From: Alphaproteobacteria bacterium
GTDB taxonomy: Bacteria > Pseudomonadota > Alphaproteobacteria > SHVZ01
Assembly: GCA_016869285.1 (NCBI GenBank)
Contig: VGEN01000016.1
Location: 1-46,103, forward strand
DNA: 46,103 bases
Direction of reading: 5' to 3'
The notes beneath the pieces are model-generated. The model saw only the letters and a program-made list of their open reading frames with translations. It had not been told where the DNA came from and made no database searches. Positions 16,366 to 23,458 of the stretch are shown here, in pieces. Made by a program: the position numbers and the translations under genes. How positions within the stretch are numbered: position 1 is the first letter of the stretch; every line of letters starts with the position of its first letter.

Positions 16366-17145
16366 ATGCCCGATACGCACCTGATCCAAGTTCCCTCGAT
16401 GAAGGACCGGGTCTCGCCGGAGGAGTGGCAGATGCGGGTCGATCTCGCCGCCTGCTATCGGCTGGCGGCGCGCTATGGCTGGGTCGATCTGACCGGCACG
16501 CACATCTCGGCGCGGGTCGCGGCGCCGGCGGGGCAGCATCACTTCCTGATCAACCCGCACGGGCTGCTGTTCCAGCAGGTGACCGCCTCGAACCTGGTCA
16601 AGATCGACCAGGACGGGCGCAAGATCCAGGAGAGCCCCTATCCGGTGAATCCGGCCGGCTTCGTCATCCACTCGGCGATTCATATGCGGAGCGAGGAGGC
16701 GATCTGCGTCTTCCATTCGCACACCATCGCCGGCATGGGCGTGTCGATGCAGGAGGAGGGGCTGCTGATGGCGAGCCAGCACTCGGCCTTATTCTACGAG
16801 AACCTGGGCTACCACGACATCGAGCACATGGAAGCCGGCATCGAGGGGCGCGACATCCTGGCGAACGACCTCGGCAAGCACCGCGCGCTGATCATGAGGA
16901 ACCACGGGCTGCTCACCACAGGCCGCACCGTCGCCGAGGCCTTCTACGTCATGCACACGCTGGAGCGCGCCTGCGCCGCGCAGATCGCGGCTCAGTCCGG
17001 CGGCGCCAAGGTCAGGCGCATGAGCGACAAGACCTGCGAATTCTTCGGCGAGTTCTTCCGCAACGCGACGCTCAAGCACGGAACCATGGGTTGGCCCTCG
17101 CTGCTCTCGACGCTCGAGACGACCGATCCGGATTACAAGAACTGA
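16366..17145 (+). CDS. Class II aldolase/adducin family protein
   Basis: The 259-residue protein has the zinc aldolase layout: 'DLTGTHISAR' and 'FLINPHGLLF' near the N-terminus, 'CVFHSHTIAGMGVS' (His117 and His119 as zinc ligands), and 'IMRNHGLLTTGRT' with the third histidine. The family includes fuculose/ribulose phosphate aldolases and epimerases as well as decarboxylase-like members. The many members with this N-terminal 'EEWQMRVDLAACYRL' type are not biochemically assigned. GAGGAG precedes the ATG. The 179-base gap upstream holds only a weak GAGGAGG/CCTCCTC hairpin (16207-16235). Confidence 0.87.
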   Translation: MPDTHLIQVPSMKDRVSPEEWQMRVDLAACYRLAARYGWVDLTGTHISARVAAPAGQHHFLINPHGLLFQQVTASNLVKIDQDGRKIQESPYPVNPAGFVIHSAIHMRSEEAICVFHSHTIAGMGVSMQEEGLLMASQHSALFYENLGYHDIEHMEAGIEGRDILANDLGKHRALIMRNHGLLTTGRTVAEAFYVMHTLERACAAQIAAQSGGAKVRRMSDKTCEFFGEFFRNATLKHGTMGWPSLLSTLETTDPDYKN

Positions 17146-17157
17146 GTTGAAGCTCAC

Positions 17158-17253
17158 GAGACACCCTCTCTAGCTCTCCCCCGCCTCCGGCGGGAGAGAG
17201 GACACGAGTCGGAACCCTCTCCCGCCGGAGGCGGGGGAAGGCAGGGAGGGGGT
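17158..17253. repeat. Inverted repeat between convergent genes
   Basis: Two arms (about 17161-17201 and 17214-17256) are imperfect reverse complements built from CTCTCCCCCGCCTCCGGCGG-type sequence. The structure fills the gap between the class II aldolase and the lactonase pseudogene, like those at 2.6 and 4.2 kb. Confidence 0.65.
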
Positions 17254-17260
17254 TTCGGAT

Positions 17261-18181
17261 CTACATCAACCCGAACATCTTCTCTCCCGCCACCGGCACG
17301 TCGGCGACGAGGATCGAGCCGCTTTCTGACTCGGTGATGTAGAGCTGCTTCCGCTCCGGCCCGCCATAGGCGCAGTTGGTGGTCATCAGGCCGGCGCATG
17401 AGCGCACGCGGAAGGCCGGCTCACCCAGCTTGTCGAAGAGAAACACCGAGCCCATCCGGTTGACGGCAACGGCGAGCCCGCCCTCCTCGTCCATGGCGAG
17501 CCCGTCGGGTCCGGAGTAACCGCCGGAGAAGGTTTGGTAGGCGCCAAGCCGGTCGACGCTTCCGTCCTTGAGGATGCCGCAGCGCCAGACTTGCGGGCCG
17601 AAGGTGATGGCGATGAAGAGATGCGTCTCCGCCGGATTCATGACGATGCCGTTCGGGCTCGGCGCGTTGTCGATCAGGAGATCGAGCTTCCCGTCGGCGG
17701 CGTAGCGGAAGACGCGCCCCGTGGGATCGCGGAGATCGGTCGAGCCCTGATCGGTGAATTAGAGATCGCCGTTTGAACGGAAGAAAAGGTCGTTGACGCC
17801 CTTGTAGCCGGGAATGCGGTCGCGGCCGAGGAAGGGCGCGATCCTCCCCGAGACCGGGTCCATGCGCATGATCCCGTTTTCGCGGTCGGCGATGAAGATC
17901 TCGCCCGATTTGTGAACCTTGAGGCCGTTCGGCACGCCGGCATACTCGGCGGCGATCTCGACGCGCTTGCCCGGGCGCACGCGGAGGATCTGCCCGAAAG
18001 GCGCGTTGACGAGGTAGAGATTGCCGTCGCGGTCGAAGCTCGGGCCTTCGAGGAATGAATGAATCGGGCGGCCGATATGCCGCTCGGTCCAGGTATTCGA
18101 GCGCGGCTTCAGGCCGAGTGCGTCGACGATGCTGACATGCACGCGACTCTTGAGGTCCCTGGGCGGCGCAAACAGGTTCAT
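17261..18181 (-). pseudogene. SMP-30/gluconolactonase family gene interrupted by one TAA codon
   Basis: Two in-frame segments, 18181-17762 and 17758-17261, together form one complete beta-propeller lactonase of about 306 codons. They are separated only by TAA at 17761-17759. The junction reads 'FRSNGDL-stop-FTDQGSTD', where relatives usually have Tyr, so a TAC or TAT codon changed by one base would explain it. Metal ligands of the family remain: Glu in 'LEGPSFD', Asn in 'APSPNGIVM' and Asp in 'GPDGLAMDEEG'. Lactonases of this type hydrolyse sugar-acid lactones. The intact rest of the frame suggests a recent mutation or a sequencing error. Restart at ATG 17641 is unlikely to give a working propeller. 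Confidence 0.85.
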
Positions 18182-18354
18182 CTCTGCCCTCGGCGCTGCC
18201 AGAGGCGAATCCTGCGACCATGGCGGTCGGCGCGCGGAATCGTCGGAGCGGAAAACCCGAGCCTTGCCGACAGCGTCACGCGTGCCCGATGACTTGGAAT
18301 CAGGAGCGCGTACAGAACTCGTTCCCTGCGAGCAGCAAGGAAAAATGCCACGAT

Positions 18355-18387
18355 CCTCGCCGTCTGATCAACGGCGGACAGGCGAGG
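18355..18387 (-). terminator. Weak candidate terminator downstream of the CBS-BON gene
   Basis: CCTCGCC (18355-18361) pairs with GGCGAGG (18381-18387), about 40 bases after the CBS-BON stop. On the minus strand a TTTTT run follows nine bases after the stem, which is late for an intrinsic terminator. Otherwise the 245-base gap (18182-18426) shows nothing. Confidence 0.3.
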
Positions 18388-18426
18388 CAGAGGTTCTACC
18401 TGCGGCCGGGGTCGTCGGCCGCATCC

Positions 18427-19116
18427 TCAGACATAGGCCTGCATCTTCCACTCGATGAGATTGTCCGCGACGTTCCTGACGCCGCGGGTATTCTCCGCGA
18501 TGACCCGTATCGCAGCTCGCTGCGCCGCCGACTCAACCTGTCCCCAGAGATTCACCTCTCCATCCTCGACGACGACGTTGACCTTGTCGGCGTCGATGAA
18601 GGGCTGGAGGCGGATCGCCTCGACGATCTTCATGCGGATCGTCTTGTCGTCGACCTCCCGCTTGCGGCCCCAGCTCTTGGCAGCGACGATCAGCGCGCGG
18701 ACGATATCGGCTCGACTGACGATGCCGACTAGCCGGCCGTCCCGAACGACAGGCACGCGCTTGATACGCTTCGTGTCGAGGAGTTCGGCGATGTCGACGA
18801 CGTCGGCCGTATCGTCGACGGTGATCGCGGGCGCGGTCATCACATCCTTGGCCGTGCGGCCATTGGCCTTGACGAATTCCCGCGCCAGCGACTCGTTGCT
18901 GGCGAACAAATCCAGCCACCGCGCCCGAGGGGCGCTGCCGAGCTCGACCCGGCGAAGCAGATCGCCCTCGCTGACGATGCCAAGGACCCGGTTCTCGTCA
19001 TCGACCACCGGGACGGCGCTGATCTGGCGGTCTGTGAACGTCATCGCAATGTGATTGATCGGGGTGTCCGGGCTGGCGGTGCAGACAGCAAGGCTCATAA
19101 TGTCTTTGGCGTTCAT
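18427..19116 (-). CDS. CBS domain pair plus BON domain protein
   Basis: The 229-residue protein has two CBS repeats, the first 'AKDIMSLAVCTASPDTPI...ISAVPVVDDENRVLGIVSEGDLLRR' at 3-56 and the second around 88-143 ('KRVPVVRDGRLVGIVSRADIVRAL'). A C-terminal BON domain lies at about 155-225 ('VNVVVEDGEVNLWGQVESAAQR'). CBS pairs bind adenine nucleotides; BON domains are linked to membrane or phospholipid binding. The combination is frequent in alphaproteobacterial stress or low-oxygen regulons. GGAG precedes the ATG. Two FNR/FixK-type boxes lie 51 and 74 bases upstream. Confidence 0.92.
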   Translation of the reverse strand: MNAKDIMSLAVCTASPDTPINHIAMTFTDRQISAVPVVDDENRVLGIVSEGDLLRRVELGSAPRARWLDLFASNESLAREFVKANGRTAKDVMTAPAITVDDTADVVDIAELLDTKRIKRVPVVRDGRLVGIVSRADIVRALIVAAKSWGRKREVDDKTIRMKIVEAIRLQPFIDADKVNVVVEDGEVNLWGQVESAAQRAAIRVIAENTRGVRNVADNLIEWKMQAYV

Positions 19117-19138
19117 GGTGAACTCCGAGTTTCTTTAA

Positions 19139-19144
19139 ATCATG
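19139..19144 (-). promoter_or_regulatory. Candidate -10 element of the CBS-BON promoter
   Basis: CATGAT on the minus strand matches the -10 consensus at four of six positions. If transcription starts near 19132, the centre of the nearer FNR/FixK-type box falls at about -41.5, the usual position for class II activation. Confidence 0.35.
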
Positions 19145-19166
19145 GCGACCGACAAGCCTGGACGCC

Positions 19167-19180
19167 TTGATCTGCGTCAA
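19167..19180. promoter_or_regulatory. FNR/FixK-type box, proximal
   Basis: TTGATCTGCGTCAA matches the TTGA-N6-TCAA dyad recognised by FNR/FixK/Anr regulators. It lies 51 bases upstream of the CBS-BON ATG. Confidence 0.7.
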
Positions 19181-19189
19181 GGGTCCAGG

Positions 19190-19203
19190 TTGATCCAGGT
19201 CAA
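19190..19203. promoter_or_regulatory. FNR/FixK-type box, distal
   Basis: TTGATCCAGGTCAA is a second TTGA-N6-TCAA dyad, 23 bases centre-to-centre from the first. It ends 27 bases before the ATG of a small plus-strand ORF. Confidence 0.65.
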
Positions 19204-19229
19204 CGACATGGGATGCTAAGGAGATGATT

Positions 19230-19376
19230 ATGAATGGATATGCGGTGCCACGACGTCTAGCAGTCGCGGAAACCGCGGCCAAGCGCGGCCAATCCCCCGG
19301 CCCGCATGGCCCCGACGCGGTCGCCTGGCACCGGGCGGCCGCGTCTCTTATTCACTCCTTCGATACGATCGGGTAG
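19230..19376 (+). CDS. Candidate small protein, 48 residues, function unknown
   Basis: An ATG six bases after a consensus AAGGAG (19218-19223) opens a 48-codon frame ending at TAG 19374-19376. The product begins 'MNGYAVPRRLAVAETAAKRG', with a charged N-terminal part and a short hydrophobic C-terminal segment. No family is recognised. It lies divergent from CBS-BON on the far side of two FNR/FixK-type boxes and would be the only gene in the 321-base gap 19117-19437. Support is the ribosome binding site and position; chance cannot be excluded. Confidence 0.35.
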   Translation: MNGYAVPRRLAVAETAAKRGQSPGPHGPDAVAWHRAAASLIHSFDTIG

Positions 19377-19437
19377 CGCAGGTCTTCGCGCGGCCTATGA
19401 TGCGCTCGGACCTTCACACGTCATCGGCGGGGAAATC

Positions 19438-20202
19438 ATGACATCGTTCGATCTCAGGGGCCGGGTTGCAATCGTGACCGGTGGCAATGGCGGCATCGGG
19501 CTCGGCATGGCCCGCGGGCTTGCCGGGGCCGGCGCGGCCGTGGTCGTAGTCGGCCGGAATGAGAAAAAGAACAAGGAAGCGGCGAAGGAGTTGGAGAAGC
19601 TCGGAGGCCCGGTTTCGACACAGGTGGTCGACGTCGCCAAGGAGGCCGCCTGCCGGAAGATGGCCGAGGATGCGAAGAAGGCGCATGGCCGCATCGACAT
19701 CCTGGTCAACAATGCCGGCACCAACATCCGAAAGCAACCGCAAGAATACACCGGCGAGGAGTGGAAATTCCTGATCGATACCAACCTCTCGAGCGCCTTC
19801 TATTGCTCGCAGGCGGTCTACGAGCCGATGAGGGCCGGCGGCGGCGGCAAGATCATCAACATCGGCTCGATGATGTCGATCTTCGGCGCTTCCTTCACCG
19901 CCCCCTATGCCGCGACCAAAGGCGGCATGGTGCAGATGACGCGCGCCTTTGCCTGCGCCTGGGCCAAGGACAACATCCAGGTGAACGCGGTGCTGCCGGG
20001 CTGGATCGATACCGACCTGACGCGCCAGGGGCGCGCGCAGATCCCAGGGCTGCACGAGCGCGTGCTGGCGCGCACGCCGGCAGGCCGCTGGGGTACGCCG
20101 GAGGATCACGCCGGCATCGCCGTGTTCCTCGCGAGCGCCGCCTCGGACTTCGTCACCGGCGCGGCGATCCCGGTCGATGGCGGCTACTCGGTTCAGGGCT
20201 GA
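19438..20202 (+). CDS. Short-chain dehydrogenase/reductase (KduD/FabG-like)
   Basis: The 254-residue Rossmann enzyme has 'IVTGGNGGIGLGMA' (cofactor glycine motif, residues 12-25), 'LVNNAGTN', a catalytic serine near 144, and Tyr157/Lys161 in 'APYAATKGG'. It ends with the family 'FVTGAAIPVDGGYSVQG'. The gene context with an aldose epimerase and a uronate-dehydrogenase-like enzyme suggests a sugar or sugar-acid substrate, as for 2-deoxy-D-gluconate 3-dehydrogenase; this is inference. The start at 19438 was chosen because upstream residues (from 19306) are unrelated to SDRs. Its TGA overlaps the next ATG (TGATG... arrangement). Confidence 0.9.
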   Translation: MTSFDLRGRVAIVTGGNGGIGLGMARGLAGAGAAVVVVGRNEKKNKEAAKELEKLGGPVSTQVVDVAKEAACRKMAEDAKKAHGRIDILVNNAGTNIRKQPQEYTGEEWKFLIDTNLSSAFYCSQAVYEPMRAGGGGKIINIGSMMSIFGASFTAPYAATKGGMVQMTRAFACAWAKDNIQVNAVLPGWIDTDLTRQGRAQIPGLHERVLARTPAGRWGTPEDHAGIAVFLASAASDFVTGAAIPVDGGYSVQG

Positions 20203-21077
20203 TGGCCGAGATCACGACGCTTGCCTCCGAAGGGGCGAGCGCGGCGGTCGCCAGCGACGGCGCCGAGCTGCGGTCGTGGCGGCCGAGAGGGGCACCTGAA
20301 CTGCTCTGGCACGGCGACTATGGCCATTGGCCGTTCTGGGCGCCGGTGCTGTTTCCGATCGTGGGCTCGCTAAAGAATGACCGCTACTGCTGGCGCGGGC
20401 GGAGCTACGGGATGTTCCGGCACGGTTTCACCCGCTTTCGTACCTTTACGCGCGCATTTTCGGATGCCAAGCGCGCGGCTTATGTCCTCGAGGACGATGC
20501 GGCGACACGCACGGAGTATCCTTTCGCCTTCCGGCTGACTCTCGACTACGAGATCGACGCTGCCGGCCTCGATGTCGGCTTCGCGGTCGAGAATCCCGGC
20601 AACGAGCCGCTGCCTTTCGCCATCGGCTTTCACCCGGCCTTCCACTGGCCTTTCGCCGGCGGGGCGAGGGAGGACTACTGCGTTGAGTTCGACCGGGAAG
20701 AGGCAGCGGAGGTGCCCGAACTGACGACGGCCGGGCTGGTCAAGCGCAGCGTCCGTCCGTCGCCGCTGAGCGGCCGGCGCCTCGACCTGAAGCCCGATCT
20801 CTTCGCCGGCGGCGCCTTTGTCTTCGCCTGTGCCAGGAGCCGCGAGATGGCCTTCACGGCGAAGGATGGCTCGGCGATCGTCATCGCCGCAGATGGCTTT
20901 CCGCACCTCGCGGTCTGGAGCAAGGCGACGGCGCCGTTTCTCTCGCTCGAAACCTGGACCGCGTACTCGGATGCCGAGGACTGCGACGGCGACCTTAAGA
21001 CCAAGCCCGGCATGCGCTGGCTTCCGCCCGGCGAAACGGCGCGTCATCGCGTGCGCTTGGCTTGGCGTGCGCCGTAG
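20202..21077 (+). CDS. Aldose 1-epimerase family protein (LacX-like)
   Basis: The 291-residue protein has the galactose mutarotase-like beta-sandwich pattern: 'ELLWHGDYGHWPFWAPVLFPIVGSLKNDRY', 'MFRHGFTRFRTF' with the conserved RHGF histidine, 'IGFHPAFHWPF' with a second histidine, and 'VWSKATAPFLSLETWT' with the catalytic Glu region near the end. Such enzymes interconvert alpha and beta anomers of sugars. The start shares a base with the SDR stop codon, so the two are coupled. Confidence 0.87.
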   Translation: MAEITTLASEGASAAVASDGAELRSWRPRGAPELLWHGDYGHWPFWAPVLFPIVGSLKNDRYCWRGRSYGMFRHGFTRFRTFTRAFSDAKRAAYVLEDDAATRTEYPFAFRLTLDYEIDAAGLDVGFAVENPGNEPLPFAIGFHPAFHWPFAGGAREDYCVEFDREEAAEVPELTTAGLVKRSVRPSPLSGRRLDLKPDLFAGGAFVFACARSREMAFTAKDGSAIVIAADGFPHLAVWSKATAPFLSLETWTAYSDAEDCDGDLKTKPGMRWLPPGETARHRVRLAWRAP

Positions 21078-21122
21078 AGCTAGGCTTCAGGTGCATCTGT
21101 TTCCTTCGCTGGATCTATTCCC

Positions 21123-21920
21123 ATGACTGATCATCGTTGGCGGCGCGTGCTCATCACGGGCGCGGCTGGACGCATCGGCTCGACCCTGCGTGCCGGGCTC
21201 ATCGGCCGCCATGAGCTCTTCCGTCTGATCGATCGCCGGCCGATCGCCGACATCCGCGCCGACGAGGAGGCAGTCATCGCCGACCTCTCTGACGAGGAAG
21301 CGCTGACGCGCGTCGTCGCCGGTGTCGATGCGATGATCCATCTCGCCGGCGCACCGGATCCCAAGGATTTCGAGCGGATGTACCAAGTCAACGTCCGCGG
21401 CCTCTTCGACATCTTCGAGGCGGCGCGGAAGGCCGGGGTCAGGCGCATCGTCTTCGCTTCCACAAACCACACCTACGGCATGTATCCGGTCGAGCACGGC
21501 ATGACCGAGCTCGATCCGGTGCGCCCGGACAGCTTCTACGGCGTCACCAAGGTCTTCGGCGAGGCGATGCTCCGCTACTACTTCGACAAGCATCGGATCG
21601 AGTCGGTGAGCGTCCGCATCGGCAGCTTCGAGAAGAGGCCTAGCCAGCAGCGTCATCTCTCGACCTGGCTCAGCCACCGCGACACCGTCGAGCTGTTCGA
21701 CCGCGCGCTCAAGCAGCCGAAGGTCGGCGCCGCCATCGTCTTCGGCATGTCGAACAACAAGCGGCTCAAGATCAAGCATCCGAACTGGGAGGCGATCGGC
21801 TTCAAGCCGACCGACGACGCCGAGACCTGGCTCGACCGCCTCAAGAGCGAAGGCGTCGATGTCGACGGACCGCTTGAATGGAAGTTGCATGGCGGCATGT
21901 ACGAGCCGCCGGAGTACTGA
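21123..21920 (+). CDS. udh: NAD-dependent epimerase/dehydratase, uronate dehydrogenase-like
   Basis: The 265-residue extended SDR has 'VLITGAAGRIGSTL' (cofactor loop 9-22), 'HLAGAPDPKDFERMYQVNV', 'IVFASTNHTYGMYP' with Ser113, and Tyr139/Lys143 in 'YGVTKVFGE'. 'RHLSTWLSHRD' and the overall length match uronate dehydrogenases, which oxidise galacturonate or glucuronate to aldarolactones with NAD+. Several NAD-dependent epimerase-like relatives share these blocks, so the substrate is not certain. It follows the SDR-epimerase pair by 45 bases and is convergent with the carbonic anhydrase gene. Confidence 0.75.
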   Translation: MTDHRWRRVLITGAAGRIGSTLRAGLIGRHELFRLIDRRPIADIRADEEAVIADLSDEEALTRVVAGVDAMIHLAGAPDPKDFERMYQVNVRGLFDIFEAARKAGVRRIVFASTNHTYGMYPVEHGMTELDPVRPDSFYGVTKVFGEAMLRYYFDKHRIESVSVRIGSFEKRPSQQRHLSTWLSHRDTVELFDRALKQPKVGAAIVFGMSNNKRLKIKHPNWEAIGFKPTDDAETWLDRLKSEGVDVDGPLEWKLHGGMYEPPEY

Positions 21921-21925
21921 GCGCG

Positions 21926-22690
21926 CTAAAGCGTGCCCAGCAGGAAGCGCCGGTTGAGCGGCTGCACCGGTCGGGCATTGTTGGGGAAGATCTGCGCGAA
22001 TTGGCGGATCTGCGCCTCGGAGGCCTCGATCGGCTCGCGATAGACCGTCCACAGCACACCCTCCGAGCAAGGCGGCGTGGTGAGCGAGCCGTAGTAGCGG
22101 AAATAGGTCGAGTTCGCGGGCAGGAGTCGGTCTGGGTTGACCGACACGCTCGTCCATTTCTCCGGTCCCGGCCGTGTCGGCATCACAGACCATATCGACT
22201 GCAGAGTCTGGTTCGCCTGTCCGGCACGGATGAAGACGCCGATTACGGCGAGTTCGCCTGCCTTGTTGCGGTGGACGAGATGAAGCTCGAGCTGGAAGCG
22301 CTGGCCGGCGAGCACATGCTCGCTTGGGTGATGGAAGTGGTACTGAAGCAGTTCGAAGGTCTGGCCGGCGATCTGCGCCTGGCTCCCCGCCGGGCAGTTG
22401 ATCTGTATGGTGTGGCCGTTGTTGAGGGCGCGCACGGGCATGCGCTTGTAGGCATAGGAGAGGAGGCCCGGCTCGGCGCGAATCGCATCCTTGAGGTCGA
22501 TCGGGGTCTGCTCGCGGCCGTTCGAGCAGGCCTGGAATTCGGGCGACAGCTTGCCCCAGGCGGGTGGGCCTCGCTCTCCCTCGTAGGTCCAGTGAACCTC
22601 CGCGGCTTCGGCGCCGCCGACACGGCAAAGGGGGCAGAGCGCCGCTGCGGCTCCCAGAGCCAGTCGCAAAGTCGATCGCCGATCATGCAT
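21926..22690 (-). CDS. Alpha-class carbonic anhydrase, exported
   Basis: The 254-residue protein begins 'MHDRRSTLRLALGAAAALC', a signal with a twin-arginine-like RR pair, and is therefore periplasmic. The alpha-CA core is clear: 'REQTPIDL', 'NNGHTIQIN', zinc ligands His118 and His120 in 'QYHFHHPSEH', and His137 in 'ELHLVHR'. Later landmarks are 'YYGSLTTPPCSEGVLW'. Cys55 and the Cys of 'PPCSEG' are positioned for the family disulfide. It hydrates CO2 to bicarbonate. AGGA precedes the ATG. It shares a 99-base divergent gap with the methyltransferase gene. Confidence 0.95.
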   Translation of the reverse strand: MHDRRSTLRLALGAAAALCPLCRVGGAEAAEVHWTYEGERGPPAWGKLSPEFQACSNGREQTPIDLKDAIRAEPGLLSYAYKRMPVRALNNGHTIQINCPAGSQAQIAGQTFELLQYHFHHPSEHVLAGQRFQLELHLVHRNKAGELAVIGVFIRAGQANQTLQSIWSVMPTRPGPEKWTSVSVNPDRLLPANSTYFRYYGSLTTPPCSEGVLWTVYREPIEASEAQIRQFAQIFPNNARPVQPLNRRFLLGTL

Positions 22691-22789
22691 GGCGTTCCTC
22701 CGCGCGGAATTCTAGCGCGGGCATGCTCGCAGGGGCAGGGGCGCCTTGCTAGGTTGAAACCTTCCCGTCCGAGAGCCGGAGCCTGCCCT

Positions 22790-23458
22790 GTGTCCGAGTC
22801 CCACATCTTGTCTTCCTGGGCTACGAATGCCGCGGCCTGGACGAAGGCCGTGCGCAATCGAGAAATCGAGAGTCGCGTGCGTGCGACCGATGCGGCCGCG
22901 ATCGCGGCCGTTGTCGACCGCAAGCCGCGCAGGGTGCTCGACCTCGGCTGCGGTGAGGGCTGGCTTGCGAACGCCCTTGCCGGGCGCGGCTTCGATGCGC
23001 TCGGCGTTGACGCGATCCCGGCGTTGATCGAGCGCGCGAGGGAGGGGGGCAAGGCCCGCTTCGAGGTCGCCGGATATGAGCGGATTGCCGAGTCGGGGCT
23101 CGATGGTCGCCGCTTCGACCTGATCGTCTGCAACTTCGCCCTCTTCGGCGAGGAGAGCGTGCCGAAGCTGCTCAGGCGTCTTCCCGATCTCCTGGCGGGA
23201 GACGGCAGCCTCGTCATTCAGACGTTGCATCCGGTCGTCGCCACCGGCGACCAGCCCTATGCCGATGGCTGGCGCGAGGGGAGCTGGGCCGGTTTCTCGG
23301 ACGCCTTCACCGATCCGGCGCCCTGGTATTTCCGCACCCTCGGCAGTTGGGTCGCGATGTTCCACGCCACCGGTTTGGAACTCGTCGAGCTGCGCGAGCC
23401 GGTCGATCCCCGGACGAACAAGCCGGCCTCGGTGATTTTCGTCGCCCAGGCGGCATGA
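22790..23458 (+). CDS. Class I SAM-dependent methyltransferase
   Basis: The 222-residue protein contains motif I 'RRVLDLGCGEGWLANALAGRG', motif II 'GVDAIPALIERA', and 'FDLIVCNFALF' as motif III-IV. The C-terminal half 'WYFRTLGSWVAMFHATG' matches many uncharacterised methyltransferases. GTG 22790 is the start that places the N-terminus just before 'SESHILSSWATNAAAW'; an ATG is not available near this point. The stop overlaps the MFS start as ATGA, making a coupled pair. Substrate is unknown. Confidence 0.83.
   Translation: MSESHILSSWATNAAAWTKAVRNREIESRVRATDAAAIAAVVDRKPRRVLDLGCGEGWLANALAGRGFDALGVDAIPALIERAREGGKARFEVAGYERIAESGLDGRRFDLIVCNFALFGEESVPKLLRRLPDLLAGDGSLVIQTLHPVVATGDQPYADGWREGSWAGFSDAFTDPAPWYFRTLGSWVAMFHATGLELVELREPVDPRTNKPASVIFVAQAA

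Noticed and set aside
17261..17641. Independent 126-residue gene from ATG 17641
   Set aside because: It is the downstream half of the broken lactonase; there is no ribosome binding site and the frame continues directly from the upstream half.
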